DNA from: Desulfoferrobacter suflitae
GTDB lineage: Bacteria; Desulfobacterota; Syntrophobacteria; Syntrophobacterales; Syntrophobacteraceae
Length of the DNA stretch: 64,000 nt
Assembly: GCF_022603395.1 (NCBI RefSeq)
Contig: NZ_JAIBKA010000013.1
Span: forward strand, 96,399-160,398
Direction of reading: 5' to 3'
Notes under the pieces: model-generated
What the model was told of the DNA's origin: nothing
What the model saw: only the letters and a program-made list of their open reading frames with translations
Database searches by the model: none
Made by a program: the position numbers and the translations under genes
Shown: in pieces, positions 1 through 9,339 of the stretch
How positions within the stretch are numbered: the stretch's first letter is position 1
Layout of the letters: each line of letters begins with the position of its first letter

Positions 1-210
1 CGGGTGCTGCTTGGCGGCAAACTGGGCAGGCATCCGCAGCTGGGAGCCGAGTTGCCGGGTATTTATTCAGCACAACAGGTTCTAACCCTAGTGAACTATT
101 GTTTGGATCATTATCTGAATTATAATCTCAGCGGCGAAAGGTTCGGCGAGATCTTGAGGCGCAAGCCGTTGACCATCGACATGAAAGGCGTTCCCTGCAA
201 CAAACAATGA
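1..210 (+). CDS. C-terminal end of a nitrite/sulfite reductase-like 4Fe-4S protein (partial)
   Basis: The reading frame is open from the first base and closes with TGA at 208-210, so only the last 69 codons are in the window. The peptide contains GGKLGRHPQLG followed by a helical tail. This resembles the C-terminal part of the nitrite/sulfite reductase 4Fe-4S family (GGK-GRHP context). No cysteine cluster lies in the visible part, so the cofactor and substrate cannot be read. It ends 16 bases before the cupin gene on the same strand, which suggests co-transcription. The family call rests on this short motif. Confidence 0.6.
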   Translation, partial: RVLLGGKLGRHPQLGAELPGIYSAQQVLTLVNYCLDHYLNYNLSGERFGEILRRKPLTIDMKGVPCNKQ

Positions 211-226
211 AAAGGAGGAGTATACG

Positions 227-544
227 ATGAAGCACTTAAATCTGTTTGAAGCCAATGACTTTTCCGACAAGGCTTTCAAGCGCATTCTGGTCCATGATTC
301 ACCTTATTTTAAGATCTTGAATTTCAACTTTAAGGCGGGGCAGGAACTGCCCGTTCATTCTCATGACATCGAAGGTGAAGTTGCCATAGCCGTCATTGAG
401 GGCAATGGAGAATTTTTGGGCAAAGACGGGGCAACCATTCCAGCCAGGACGGGCGATGTTCTGGTTTGCGCAATAGCCGAGCCCCACGGCATTCGTGCCG
501 CCACTGACATGCGGGTCCTGGTCACCATAGCGCCGCCGATTTAA
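227..544 (+). CDS. Small single-domain cupin protein
   Basis: A 105-residue protein preceded by the strong ribosome site AAAGGAGGAG. It has the two cupin motifs. The first is around residues 36-58, with PVHSHDIEGE supplying two histidines and a glutamate that could bind a metal. The second is around residues 75-90, with GDVLVCAIAEPHGIRA supplying the last histidine. The length is typical of a one-domain cupin_2 protein. Its substrate is unknown; such proteins range from sugar isomerases to sensors. The close spacing to the preceding reductase-like gene suggests a redox or sensing role there, but that is inference. Confidence 0.8.
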   Translation: MKHLNLFEANDFSDKAFKRILVHDSPYFKILNFNFKAGQELPVHSHDIEGEVAIAVIEGNGEFLGKDGATIPARTGDVLVCAIAEPHGIRAATDMRVLVTIAPPI

Positions 545-564
545 CCATTCCAGGTTGCACAGCG

Positions 565-1707
565 GTGTTCGAGAAACACTATACTTGCGGCGCAGGAGCT
601 GCCGGTGTGGGAACAAGGCTTGGCTGCGCGGTCACGGACCGGCTTCTGCGCTTTTGGTATCAGCAAGCCCCCTCGCCCGTTGAAAAACGGCGGGCTGGCC
701 TCTTGTCTTTCAGCTCGAGCCTCTATCGCTATTTTTTGCAGCGCGATCAACAAAAAGCTTTGCGCCGCCAGCGACGCTTACCCGTGCGCGTCATAAGCGT
801 TGGGAATCTGGTGGTCGGAGGCACCGGCAAGACCCCGTTTACCCTGTGGCTGGCGCAATACGTGCAAAGCCTCGGAAAGCGCGTGGCGATCCTGAGCAGA
901 GGATATGGACGCGGCAGTCATGCCGCACGGCAAGCGCCTGTAAAGGCATCTGCAGACTGGCAGGTGAACGCATTTGGGGATGAGCCGATTTTGCTGGCGC
1001 AAAAACTCCCCCACGTTCCCGTCTGGGTCGGCCGAGACCGCTGGCAGGCAGGGAAGTGCCTTATGGACAAACATGCGGTGCAAGTCATTATTCTCGATGA
1101 TGGTTTTCAACACCTCTTACTCCATAGAGACCTGGATTTTGTCCTGCTCGATACCCAAAATCCCTTTGGCAACGGGCACCTGTTGCCACTCGGGCCACTG
1201 CGCGAACCCACCGCTCATCTGCAGCGGGCGGACGCAATTATTGCGACACGCGCGGATGACCCGCAGTCAACCCAACGGGCACTGGCTGCCATCGGTCAAG
1301 CATTTCCCGATAAAGCGATCTTTTCCTGCCGCCACCACCTGGCAGGTTTCAGGTTCGGCCTGGCGGGACCCGCCATCCCCCTCGATAAGCTGCAAAGCAC
1401 ACCGTCTGTGGCTTTCGCAGGCATCGCCCGCCCCGAGTCCTTCTTTGCCTCCCTGCAAGAGCTTGATATTCCCTTGGTGGAACGGGTGGCCTTTCCCGAT
1501 CATTACCCATACCGGCCGGACGATTTGCTGCGTCTGCTGCGGAGTCGCTCGCGCCACAGGGCACAGCTGCTGATCACAACGCAAAAAGACGCGGCCCGGC
1601 TGCCTCACGAATTCCGTGAACAGTTGGCAACCGCGGAGCTGCAGCTTGATTTCGGTTCAGATACAGCTCGCCTGACGCGCTACCTCAAAAATTGGTTGAG
1701 CGGCTGA
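565..1707 (+). CDS. lpxK: Tetraacyldisaccharide 4'-kinase (lipid A biosynthesis)
   Basis: LpxK phosphorylates the 4' position of the tetraacyl-disaccharide-1-phosphate to make lipid IVA at the inner face of the cytoplasmic membrane. The family's variant P-loop GNLVVGGTGKTP lies at residues 80-91, followed by LSRGYGR and the conserved DDGFQH near residue 177. The protein is 380 residues, about 30 longer at the N-terminus than usual. The GTG at 565 lacks a clear ribosome site, so a start somewhat downstream is possible. It implies a lipid A-containing outer membrane. The 260 bases after it carry no clear gene. Confidence 0.93.
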   Translation: MFEKHYTCGAGAAGVGTRLGCAVTDRLLRFWYQQAPSPVEKRRAGLLSFSSSLYRYFLQRDQQKALRRQRRLPVRVISVGNLVVGGTGKTPFTLWLAQYVQSLGKRVAILSRGYGRGSHAARQAPVKASADWQVNAFGDEPILLAQKLPHVPVWVGRDRWQAGKCLMDKHAVQVIILDDGFQHLLLHRDLDFVLLDTQNPFGNGHLLPLGPLREPTAHLQRADAIIATRADDPQSTQRALAAIGQAFPDKAIFSCRHHLAGFRFGLAGPAIPLDKLQSTPSVAFAGIARPESFFASLQELDIPLVERVAFPDHYPYRPDDLLRLLRSRSRHRAQLLITTQKDAARLPHEFREQLATAELQLDFGSDTARLTRYLKNWLSG

Positions 1708-1967
1708 GGCGAGCACTCCCCCTTCTTGCTCCGGCAAAAGTGTTTATATTGAAATCGACAAAACCCATCGACAAGGTCTGCAAATAATGAAACATCTGAT
1801 GCCTAACCGGGATAGAAGCCGGACAGTGACCCGCCGGCAATGGGACAGGATCGAGGGGCAATGGGACTGTTTCGCCGACGGGCGGCGGTGCGGCCGTCCT
1901 GCCCTGACCGGCGCCTCTCGGCTTGGCGAATGATCGGCATAACGGTCCTTCGGAACGCGAGGATGAA

Positions 1968-3023
1968 GTGCTCCGTATCGACGGTTCAAAGCATTCGGGA
2001 AGCGGAACGGTGCTGCGCTATGTCGCAGCACTAGCCACCTTAACGCGGCAAGCGGTGAATATTGTCAATATCCGTGCAAGACGAGACAAACCCGGTCTCA
2101 GGCCGCAGCATTTGACGGCGTTGCGCGCTTGCTGCACCCTCTGTTCCGGCCGCCTGGAAGGAGACCGGGTGGGATCGCAGGAAATTCGCTACTGGCCCGG
2201 AAAATGCGTCAAGGGGGGCGATTTCTCCTGGGACATAGGAACTGCAGGCTCGGCAACCATGCTCGCTTTCACTCTGATCGCCCCGGCTCTGCACGCCAAA
2301 ACAGTCTGCCGCTTCAACATAACCGGGGGGCTTTTCCAGGACTTTGCTCCAAGCGCCTTTCACATGCAGCATGTTCTGCTTCCGCTGCTGCGCAGAATGG
2401 GCGCACACGTCCGACTCGCTATGGGCCGCCCGGGGTATGTGCCAAAAGGAGAAGGCTGTCTGCAGATGACGGTGATACCTCGGCGCAGTGCCTTACAGGC
2501 TCTTACCCTATTGGAACAGGGAAACCTTTTGCAAATTCGAGGGATTGCCCTGGCTTCTCACCTGCAGAAGGAACGGGTGAGTGAGCGGATGGCAGAGCAT
2601 TGCCGGGAAATCCTTACCAAGGCAGGATATCAGGGGCAGGTGGAGGTGCGACACGACCACAGCGCCATTCAGAGAGGCGCCGCTCTGTGCCTCTGGGCGG
2701 AGACGGATCAGGGCTGTATTCTCGGATCGGATCAGGCGGGCAAGCGTGGCAGAAGATCGGAAGCGATAGCGGAGGTCGTCTGCAGCAATCTTTTGCAGGA
2801 CCTGCATTCCGGTGCCACCACCGACCGACACCTGGCGGATCAGCTGATCCTGTTCGCGGCTCTGGCTAAGGGAACAACTCGATATATGATCCCCATGACA
2901 ACCGAGCACGTCAAATCCAACCTGTGGCTTGTCGGGAAGATTCTGGGCGCACGGTCACAACTGGCGGACAACAGGTTGTCCCTCGAGGGGACGGGTTTGG
3001 GTTTATTTGAGAGCAGTTCGTAG
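1968..3023 (+). CDS. rtcA: RNA 3'-terminal phosphate cyclase
   Basis: RtcA uses ATP to convert an RNA 3'-phosphate into a 2',3'-cyclic phosphate through a covalent histidine-AMP. The N-terminus carries the cyclase signature in the form RIDGSKHSGSGTVLR. This is less glycine-rich than the usual IDGS-GEGGGQ-LR. The nucleotidyl-accepting histidine is in TDRHLADQL near residue 288. The GTG at 1968 was chosen because GAGG lies five bases upstream and the IDGS motif follows at once. The frame stays open to TTG 1923. The length of 351 residues fits the family. A FAU-1-type RNA protein follows 58 bases later. No RtcB or RtcR gene is in the window. Confidence 0.88.
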   Translation: MLRIDGSKHSGSGTVLRYVAALATLTRQAVNIVNIRARRDKPGLRPQHLTALRACCTLCSGRLEGDRVGSQEIRYWPGKCVKGGDFSWDIGTAGSATMLAFTLIAPALHAKTVCRFNITGGLFQDFAPSAFHMQHVLLPLLRRMGAHVRLAMGRPGYVPKGEGCLQMTVIPRRSALQALTLLEQGNLLQIRGIALASHLQKERVSERMAEHCREILTKAGYQGQVEVRHDHSAIQRGAALCLWAETDQGCILGSDQAGKRGRRSEAIAEVVCSNLLQDLHSGATTDRHLADQLILFAALAKGTTRYMIPMTTEHVKSNLWLVGKILGARSQLADNRLSLEGTGLGLFESSS

Positions 3024-3081
3024 TTAGAGTAAAATTATCTATGGAGTCACGAGTCAAAGTCCAACAGAAAGGGGATTGGTC

Positions 3082-4035
3082 ATGCCGCCTCACACGAAGA
3101 TCAGGGGTATCCACTCGACGGCTCTAACTAAAATCGCTCTGGATGGAGGCTATCGCGTGGTCGATTCATCGCCCCACATCCGTGAGCGGTTCGGTCTGCC
3201 TGCGGATGACACCGCGCCCGGCCTGGTGATCCATGACAAAAACGACCGGCATGGGATCGTGCTCATGGGTGAACCGGAACGGGTCACCCAATTCCTGACT
3301 TTTCTCCAGGAAAACCTGGCCGATGCCACATTGCTCCAACTTGAAAGCATGGAAGACTCCGACAGTGTGGTCAAGGCTGCAGTAGAATTTCCCGGTGCGT
3401 CGAAAAGCAAACTGGATGAAGTACGCTCCACCATCTGCCCTACTCTTGCAAGGCATCACCGTCTGCGCATCATCGACAGTCATGGCCTGGAACGGTTCGA
3501 GCAAACGCTGGCCGGAAATCCGGACGCGAAAGAGCGCCTCGACACTGAGGCCTTCAAGGAAATGATATTGCTGCCGCTGGAAAAATCGGGACTGTTCAAG
3601 CTGGAGCACATTCGTCCCTGCGGCAAGCCCATGCGCCCGAGAAAAGGCGCCATATGGGATGCGCAGGCACCCAGGATGATTTTCCATCGGTCATTCACCC
3701 AGGGGCGCTACGATGGTCTCGATCTGCCCATTGAGCGCGGCGACTACGGCCTAACGGAAGTTGAGGAGGGCTCCTGGGTCGTCAAACACACCTATTACTC
3801 CGTGACTAAACAGCTCAAGGGAGAATACTACAACATCAATACTCCCGTGGAATTTTACCCGTACGGCGCGCGCTACCTGGACCTGGAAATCGATGTAATA
3901 CGCCGCCCCGGGGAAAAACCCACGCTGATCGATGAGGAAAAGCTGGCCATCCTGGCAAAGGAGGGCCGCATCAGCCGTGAGCTTAGGTCCCGGGCACTGG
4001 CTGTGGCGGAAGAGCTGTTGCGGTCACTGCAATGA
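3082..4035 (+). CDS. FAU-1 (AU-binding protein 1)-like RNA protein with DUF402 domain
   Basis: A 317-residue protein whose C-terminal part (about residues 185-300) has the DUF402 pattern: GRYDGLDLPIERGDYGLTEV, GEYYNINTPVEFYP and YLDLEIDVI. The N-terminal part matches the layout of archaeal FAU-1/RNase E-G-like proteins, which bind AU-rich RNA and have been linked to rRNA maturation. The ATG at 3082 has AGAAAGGGG seven bases upstream. The frame also opens at TTG 3076. The neighbour upstream is rtcA and a methyltransferase follows 21 bases downstream, so an RNA-processing unit is plausible. No enzymatic activity can be proved from sequence. Confidence 0.82.
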   Translation: MPPHTKIRGIHSTALTKIALDGGYRVVDSSPHIRERFGLPADDTAPGLVIHDKNDRHGIVLMGEPERVTQFLTFLQENLADATLLQLESMEDSDSVVKAAVEFPGASKSKLDEVRSTICPTLARHHRLRIIDSHGLERFEQTLAGNPDAKERLDTEAFKEMILLPLEKSGLFKLEHIRPCGKPMRPRKGAIWDAQAPRMIFHRSFTQGRYDGLDLPIERGDYGLTEVEEGSWVVKHTYYSVTKQLKGEYYNINTPVEFYPYGARYLDLEIDVIRRPGEKPTLIDEEKLAILAKEGRISRELRSRALAVAEELLRSLQ

Positions 4036-4056
4036 GGCCTCAACAAACCACACACC

Positions 4057-4608
4057 ATGGCGGATGATCTGTTAATCAAGTACGCTCACCTCTTCACCGC
4101 ACAAGCCCCGGCGGGACCGATTCTGGACCTCGCTGCAGGATCGTGCCGTAACGGAATTTTCCTGGCATCAAAAGGGCTCGGCGTGGTCTGCTGCGATATT
4201 TCCGGCGCAGCACTGGAATCGGCCAAGAGGACTGCACACGCGCAAGGTGTCGACATCGCCGTTCAGCAAACGGACTTGGAAAGTGAGGCGGGAAATTTTT
4301 TGCCCGAGGATTTCTATGCGGGCATCATCGTATTTCGCTACCTGCATCGCCCCCTCATACCCTTCATAAGAAAGGCCCTTAAACCCGCCGGGATACTGAT
4401 TTATGAAACCTTCACCGGGGCTCAGCCGCGATTTGGCCGGCCGCACAATCCGAGGTACCTGTTAAAGCCCGGAGAGTTGCTGAACTGGTTCGCAGATTGG
4501 GAGGTGATTCATTATTTTGAAGGTGTGGTGGAAAATCCGCAGAGAGCTGTTGGGCAAATCGTCTGTCGCAAGAGGGTACCCGCCGCAAATAAGACAAGCA
4601 CTCGCTGA
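4057..4608 (+). CDS. SAM-dependent class I methyltransferase
   Basis: A 183-residue protein with the S-adenosylmethionine-binding glycine motif in the form ILDLAAGSCRNG (residues 22-33), an acidic end of strand 2 in VVCCDIS, and a motif-IV-like segment near FYAGIIVFRYLHRP. The size and motif set are like TehB/UbiE-type small methyltransferases. The target is unknown. It sits 21 bases behind the FAU-1-like gene, which hints at an RNA or translation-related substrate, but small enzymes of this type also act on metabolites. The frame ends cleanly and no domain is missing. Confidence 0.82.
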   Translation: MADDLLIKYAHLFTAQAPAGPILDLAAGSCRNGIFLASKGLGVVCCDISGAALESAKRTAHAQGVDIAVQQTDLESEAGNFLPEDFYAGIIVFRYLHRPLIPFIRKALKPAGILIYETFTGAQPRFGRPHNPRYLLKPGELLNWFADWEVIHYFEGVVENPQRAVGQIVCRKRVPAANKTSTR

Positions 4609-4712
4609 TTTTTCCTCGCGCTTCTGCGAAGCAACCGTCATTGAATTCGACCATTGATTTTGATAAAGACTTTGGCGCCCCCATGACAAGAATGTAAAGG
4701 AACCGCCGAACA

Positions 4713-6008
4713 GTGAACATATCCGCCGATATTCCCGCTATCGTCCGCGTGCTGATCGTTTTCGTTCTGGTGCTCGCAGCCATTAGAAAAAAGATCTCCC
4801 TGGGAAACTCCCTTTTTTTCGGGGCCGTCATTTTGGGCTGGCTATTCGGACTTGGCTTTAAATCCATGGCATTTTCCATCTATCATTCCGTCACCCACCC
4901 CAAGACCCTTGCTCTCACGGTGATGGTCTGCCTCATCCTGGTGTTCAGCCACAGTATGGAAACAGCCGGCCAGATGCAACGCCTGCTCGAACGCTATCAG
5001 GGATTGATTACGCGCCCCAGGATCAACATGGTGGTTTTCCCCGCGCTGATAGGACTTCTGCCCATGCCTGGCGGTGCGATCTTTTCTGCCCCCATGGTCA
5101 AAGCGCTGGGGCAAAAACTTGACTTGACGGGGCCCCAGCTGAGTTTCATCAATTACTGGTTTCGTCACATCTGGGAATACTGGTGGCCGCTCTACCCCGG
5201 CGTTCTGCTCACTACGACCCTGGCCGACTTGAACCTCTGGGGCTTCGTGGCGTTTCTCTTTCCACTGACCTGTGTCGCCCTCTCGGTAGGATATTGGCCG
5301 CTGAAGACACTGAACGGGGGGATCGACGGGTCTCACAGCCGCCACTTTGGCAACCGCCCTTCCCTCTGGCCCTTTGTCAAAGAACTGTTTCCCATTCTCA
5401 TTGTCATCGCTTTGGGTTTGACCACCGGGGCACTGCTGACGGCCTTCCTCGAACCCTACCAGCTGGCTGTCACCAAAGAGTTGGGGCTGATTTTTTCGCT
5501 GCTGGTGGCCATCGGCTGGGTCTGGCACAGGAATCGGCTCTCTTGGGTCCAAAGGCGACAGATTCTTGTGCAGAAGCAGCTCTTGAACATGTTTTACATG
5601 GTGATTGCCATTCTGGTCTTCAAAGGCATGCTGGAGGACAGCCGGGCAGTGCAGATGATCAGCCGGGAACTGCTTGACTGGCGCATCCCTCTCATGCCGA
5701 TCTCCATGATCCTGCCATTCATAGTCGGCGGGGTGGTCGGAATCACCATCGCCTTTGTCGGCACCACGTTTCCCATCCTCATTTCCCTCATTCAAACCCT
5801 GGGCGAATCACAACACATGCTGGCCTACATGATGCTCGCCCTGGTCAGCGGTTTTGTGGGCGTGCTGCTCTCACCGCTGCACCTCTGCCTGCTGCTTTCC
5901 AACGAATATTTCGGAACCGCACTGACCCCGGTCTACCGCTACCTGTGGGTTCCCTGCAGCGTACTGCTGATCACCGCCTGCCTGTACTTTTTTCTGCTGC
6001 ATGGCTAG
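4713..6008 (+). CDS. DUF401-family multi-spanning membrane protein (putative transporter)
   Basis: A 431-residue, strongly hydrophobic protein with about ten to eleven predicted membrane spans. Segments such as GLLPMPGGAIFSAPMV and the YWFRHIWEYWWPLYPG stretch are typical of the DUF401 family. That family resembles gluconate/citrate-type permeases of the ion transporter superfamily. The start is GTG 4713, about 100 bases after the methyltransferase. The substrate is not known. The C-terminal SPLHLCLLLSNEYFG element is also a family hallmark. It is the last gene of the + strand block before a repeat-rich gap. Confidence 0.8.
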   Translation: MNISADIPAIVRVLIVFVLVLAAIRKKISLGNSLFFGAVILGWLFGLGFKSMAFSIYHSVTHPKTLALTVMVCLILVFSHSMETAGQMQRLLERYQGLITRPRINMVVFPALIGLLPMPGGAIFSAPMVKALGQKLDLTGPQLSFINYWFRHIWEYWWPLYPGVLLTTTLADLNLWGFVAFLFPLTCVALSVGYWPLKTLNGGIDGSHSRHFGNRPSLWPFVKELFPILIVIALGLTTGALLTAFLEPYQLAVTKELGLIFSLLVAIGWVWHRNRLSWVQRRQILVQKQLLNMFYMVIAILVFKGMLEDSRAVQMISRELLDWRIPLMPISMILPFIVGGVVGITIAFVGTTFPILISLIQTLGESQHMLAYMMLALVSGFVGVLLSPLHLCLLLSNEYFGTALTPVYRYLWVPCSVLLITACLYFFLLHG

Positions 6009-6046
6009 GCGGCACCGCATCCTGACCGTTCACCATACAGCCCTTT

Positions 6047-6562
6047 ACAAACCACAAAGGCGCAAAGAACGCCAAGTAGGGGTAGGTTGGGTGGAGCAGC
6101 GCGAAACCCAACGCCTATTGTGCCGGGCTTCGCACCTCAAAGCGGCCTGCTTGGAAGGCAAAATCCTTTTCTTGAACATTATATACCGGTTAAGCATTAG
6201 ATGTTGCAGTGTCGGCAGGTTTTGTTGACGGGTTTCGTCACGCTTGGGCGTGACTCTACCCATCCTACGACTTTGTGTCCTTCGTGTCTTGGCGGTGAAC
6301 GATTACGCCGCATCTCCCTCTCCGTCAACCGGGCGTAAGTTATCAGGAGGATACGGTACGGCGGGGAGGGAACCGGAAAGCACAACCCGGGGAGCCGCTG
6401 CGGCCCCCCTTGTGAATTTGCCCACTTGGATACCGGCCCCGGTTATGTTAAAAAATGGCGGGCTTACATTGAATTCCTGTGAGGGACAGCCAATGGCACA
6501 ATTCACGGACTCGGATCGTCTATTTTACCCTTGGCGACTCTTGGTGTTCTCCGTGGTGACTA
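6047..6562. repeat. Gene-free gap with dispersed repeat fragments and two REP-like hairpins
   Basis: The 580 bases between the DUF401 and DUF2760 genes hold no credible gene. Class A repeat arms occur at 6047-6076 (ACAAAGGCGCAAAGAACGCC), 6268-6296 (CTTGGCGGTGAA end) and 6528-6562 (CTTGGCGAC to CCGTGGTGAC). A REP-like palindrome GTTGGGT/ACCCAAC lies at 6086-6112. A second with a perfect GTCACGC-TTGG-GCGTGAC stem sits at 6237-6254, flanked by CATCCTACG. The layout resembles decayed bacterial interspersed mosaic elements. Confidence 0.65.
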
Positions 6563-6591
6563 CCTGAGCACGGCATGAAAAGGGAGGAAAC

Positions 6592-7395
6592 ATGCGGGCA
6601 AAACGAATCTGGACGTTACAAAGCTTTCTCAGCTGCTTCATCTGGAACGGAGTATTGATCGGCCTCTTGTTTTATATGGCTGCACAGATTCTTGCCGGGC
6701 TGCACTTGTGGGTCGAACCCTACCTGGGCTCCGGCGGTGAGAATCTACCTCAGGAGCTGCAAAATGCATTTGCCAGCATGAGTGAATTTCTCAACCAGAT
6801 GCAGCAATATCTCGCCCCCGCATTGTTCGGAATCGGCGGCGTTGCGACTGTCGTGCTGTGGTTGTTTGTTCTCCTTCAGGGGCGCGGTCTGGCCAATCGG
6901 GTGCAAACCGAGGTGTCTGCCGCTCACACCCGGGAAGGAGCGGCGCAGCAGGTGAAGTCCGCGGAATCCGCACCCGCAGCAGCGGTGGAACCTCAATACG
7001 TGCAGGCATCGCCTCAGGCCGCCGTGCAGATGCTGGCCGTCCTGCAGCGGGAAGGACGTCTGATCGATTTTCTTGAGGAAGATTTGAGCCGGTATGAAGA
7101 CGCTCAGATCGGTGCGGCCGTCCGCAACATTCATCAGGGCTGCAAGCAGGCTTTAGCCGAGTATGTGGAGCTCAACCCCATTTTCCAGGAAGACGAAGGC
7201 AGTCACGTCAGCGTCCCCGCAGGGTTTGACGCCAAGGCAATCCGTCTGACGGGAAACGTCGTGGGCGATCCGCCCTTTTCGGGCACGCTGCGCCATCGCG
7301 GCTGGCGTATTGCCAGAGTCACACTTCCGCAACCCACCACGGAGGAGAACAAAGACTGGGTGCTGGCACCGGCGGAGGTAGAAATTGAAGAGTAG
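6592..7395 (+). CDS. DUF2760 membrane-anchored protein
   Basis: A 267-residue protein with two hydrophobic segments near residues 13-35 and 70-98, then a soluble part. The C-terminal half carries the DUF2760 signature: an acidic-aromatic stretch RLIDFLEEDLSRYEDAQIGA, then VPAGFDAKAIRLTGNVVG and PPFSGTLRHRGW. The ATG at 6592 has AAAAGGGAGGAAAC in front. The function is unknown. It lies 23 bases upstream of two Hsp70-like genes on the same strand, so it is likely a membrane-attached partner of these ATPases (inference from operon layout). Confidence 0.85.
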   Translation: MRAKRIWTLQSFLSCFIWNGVLIGLLFYMAAQILAGLHLWVEPYLGSGGENLPQELQNAFASMSEFLNQMQQYLAPALFGIGGVATVVLWLFVLLQGRGLANRVQTEVSAAHTREGAAQQVKSAESAPAAAVEPQYVQASPQAAVQMLAVLQREGRLIDFLEEDLSRYEDAQIGAAVRNIHQGCKQALAEYVELNPIFQEDEGSHVSVPAGFDAKAIRLTGNVVGDPPFSGTLRHRGWRIARVTLPQPTTEENKDWVLAPAEVEIEE

Positions 7396-7418
7396 AGGAC
7401 AGACGACAGAGGAGACTA

Positions 7419-9245
7419 ATGTTGGCTGAAGCAAAATACATCATCGGCATCGATCTGGGCACTACCCACAGTGTCCTGGCATATACTGAAGCTCAACTGA
7501 GCGAAGAAAGCGAACCGCGCATTGACATCTTTGCCGTTCCCCAGGTGATCAGTCCCGGGGAAGTGAAAGCACAGAATCTGCTCCCCTCATTCCTTTTCCT
7601 GCCGGGACCTCATGACGTCCCAGCGGGAAGTCTTGCCCTCCCCTGGAATTCAGCAGCGGAAACCGTCGTCGGCGAGTTCGCCCGCAAGCGCGGTGCGGAA
7701 ATACCCAACCGGCTGGTTTCTTCGGCCAAATCATGGCTGTGCCATGCCGGAATCGACCGCACTCAGCCTATCCTGCCCTGGGACAGCCCGGCCGATGCCA
7801 AAAAAGTGTCACCGGTGGAAGCGTCCGCCATGTTCCTCCAGCACCTGACAGTCGCATGGAACCATCAGATGGCCGCCGATGACCCCACTGCACGCCTGGA
7901 AAACCAGGACATCTATCTGACCGTGCCGGCATCGTTTGATGCGGTGGCCCGGGAGCTCACCGTCAAAGCCGCCGAGGCCGCTGGAATCCGGCAAATGACG
8001 CTGATCGAAGAGCCGCAAGCCGCGTTTTATGCCTGGGTGGAAAACCGGAAGGACCGGTGGCGCAAACAGGTGCGCGTGGGTGAATCCATCCTGGTGTGCG
8101 ACATTGGCGGAGGAACCACCGACCTGACCTTGATCAAAGTCACCGAGGAAGATGGAGAGCTCACTCTGAGGCGTGTGGCGGTAGGGGAACACATACTGCT
8201 GGGCGGTGACAACATGGACCTGACCCTGGCTTACATGCTCCAGGCCAAACTCGCTCAAGAGGGCACCAAGCTCGATGCCTGGCAATTCCGCGGCCTGTGG
8301 TACAGCTGCCGCACCGCCAAGGAACGCCTGCTGGCAAATCCATCCATGGAAAGTGAACCGGTGGTCATACTGGGACGCGGCTCCTCCCTCATCGGTGGCA
8401 CTATCAGGACCGAACTCACCCGCAACGAGCTGGAAGCCACCCTGCTGGACGGTTTTCTCCCCATTTGTGAGAGCAGCGACTATCCGCGGGAAAAACCGCG
8501 CGTCGGAATGCGTGAAATGGGACTGCCGTATGAGTCGGATCCTGCCATGACACGCCACCTGGCAAAATTTCTCGGGCGTCAGGTCGAGAGCACTGCCGGC
8601 GGAGAAAACGGCGATGTGGCCTTTCCCAGTGCCGTGCTCTTCAATGGCGGCGTTTTGAAGCCGGACCTGATTCGTCGACGAATACTTGAGGTTTTGAAAC
8701 ACTGGCACGGAGAAAAGGCAATCCGTCAACTGGACTCGGCCGACCTGGATCTTGCCGTGGCCCGCGGTGCCGCCTACTATGGATTGGCGCGGCGCGGTCG
8801 TGGAATACGCATTCGAGGCGGCGTGGCCCGCCCTTATTACATCGGGATTGAAAGCGCCATGCCCGCCGTTCCCGGCGTCCCCACACCAATGAAAGCGCTT
8901 TGTGTGGTCCCCTTTGGAATGGAGGAAGGAACCGAAGCTGAAATCCGTGAAAAAGAATTCGGCCTGGTTGTGGGGGAACCCGCTGTCTTTCATCTGCTCA
9001 CTTCGACCGTGCGCAAGAAAGACCGGGTTGGAGAAATTGTCGAAGACTGGTCCGGTGAGATCGATGAAGTGACCACCATGGAGGCGGTGCTGCCGGCTAC
9101 CGATGCGGAACAGGGAGGCCAGGTCATCCCCGTGTGGCTGCAGAGCAAAGTAACAGAAATCGGCACACTGGAGTTGTGGTGTGTGGCAAGGGACGACGAG
9201 CGCCGCTGGAAGCTCGAATTCAATCTGCGAGAACGCGAGCAGTAA
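7419..9245 (+). CDS. Hsp70-family ATPase, first of a tandem pair
   Basis: A 608-residue actin-fold ATPase. Phosphate-1 motif IGIDLGTTHSVLAY is at residues 9-22, phosphate-2 motif VCDIGGGTTDLTLIKV near residue 227, and LLGGDNMD near residue 263. A VARGAAYYGLARRG adenosine-type motif lies near residue 445, followed by a short beta-rich region instead of a full DnaK substrate domain and lid. Segments such as SSAKSWLCHAGIDRT and ILPWDSP are shared with the next gene and absent from DnaK. The gap before it carries three period-7 units (7394-7413, agaggac-type) that supply the ribosome site AGAGGAG. No DnaJ or GrpE gene is nearby. Confidence 0.9.
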   Translation: MLAEAKYIIGIDLGTTHSVLAYTEAQLSEESEPRIDIFAVPQVISPGEVKAQNLLPSFLFLPGPHDVPAGSLALPWNSAAETVVGEFARKRGAEIPNRLVSSAKSWLCHAGIDRTQPILPWDSPADAKKVSPVEASAMFLQHLTVAWNHQMAADDPTARLENQDIYLTVPASFDAVARELTVKAAEAAGIRQMTLIEEPQAAFYAWVENRKDRWRKQVRVGESILVCDIGGGTTDLTLIKVTEEDGELTLRRVAVGEHILLGGDNMDLTLAYMLQAKLAQEGTKLDAWQFRGLWYSCRTAKERLLANPSMESEPVVILGRGSSLIGGTIRTELTRNELEATLLDGFLPICESSDYPREKPRVGMREMGLPYESDPAMTRHLAKFLGRQVESTAGGENGDVAFPSAVLFNGGVLKPDLIRRRILEVLKHWHGEKAIRQLDSADLDLAVARGAAYYGLARRGRGIRIRGGVARPYYIGIESAMPAVPGVPTPMKALCVVPFGMEEGTEAEIREKEFGLVVGEPAVFHLLTSTVRKKDRVGEIVEDWSGEIDEVTTMEAVLPATDAEQGGQVIPVWLQSKVTEIGTLELWCVARDDERRWKLEFNLREREQ

Positions 9246-9339
9246 CGGATACGGCCATCCACGGATGGACGTATTCCAGACGCAGGCGTAAAAAATTTCT
9301 CGGCGAACCTTTGTGTTCTTGGTGGTACCAGCAGGAGCA

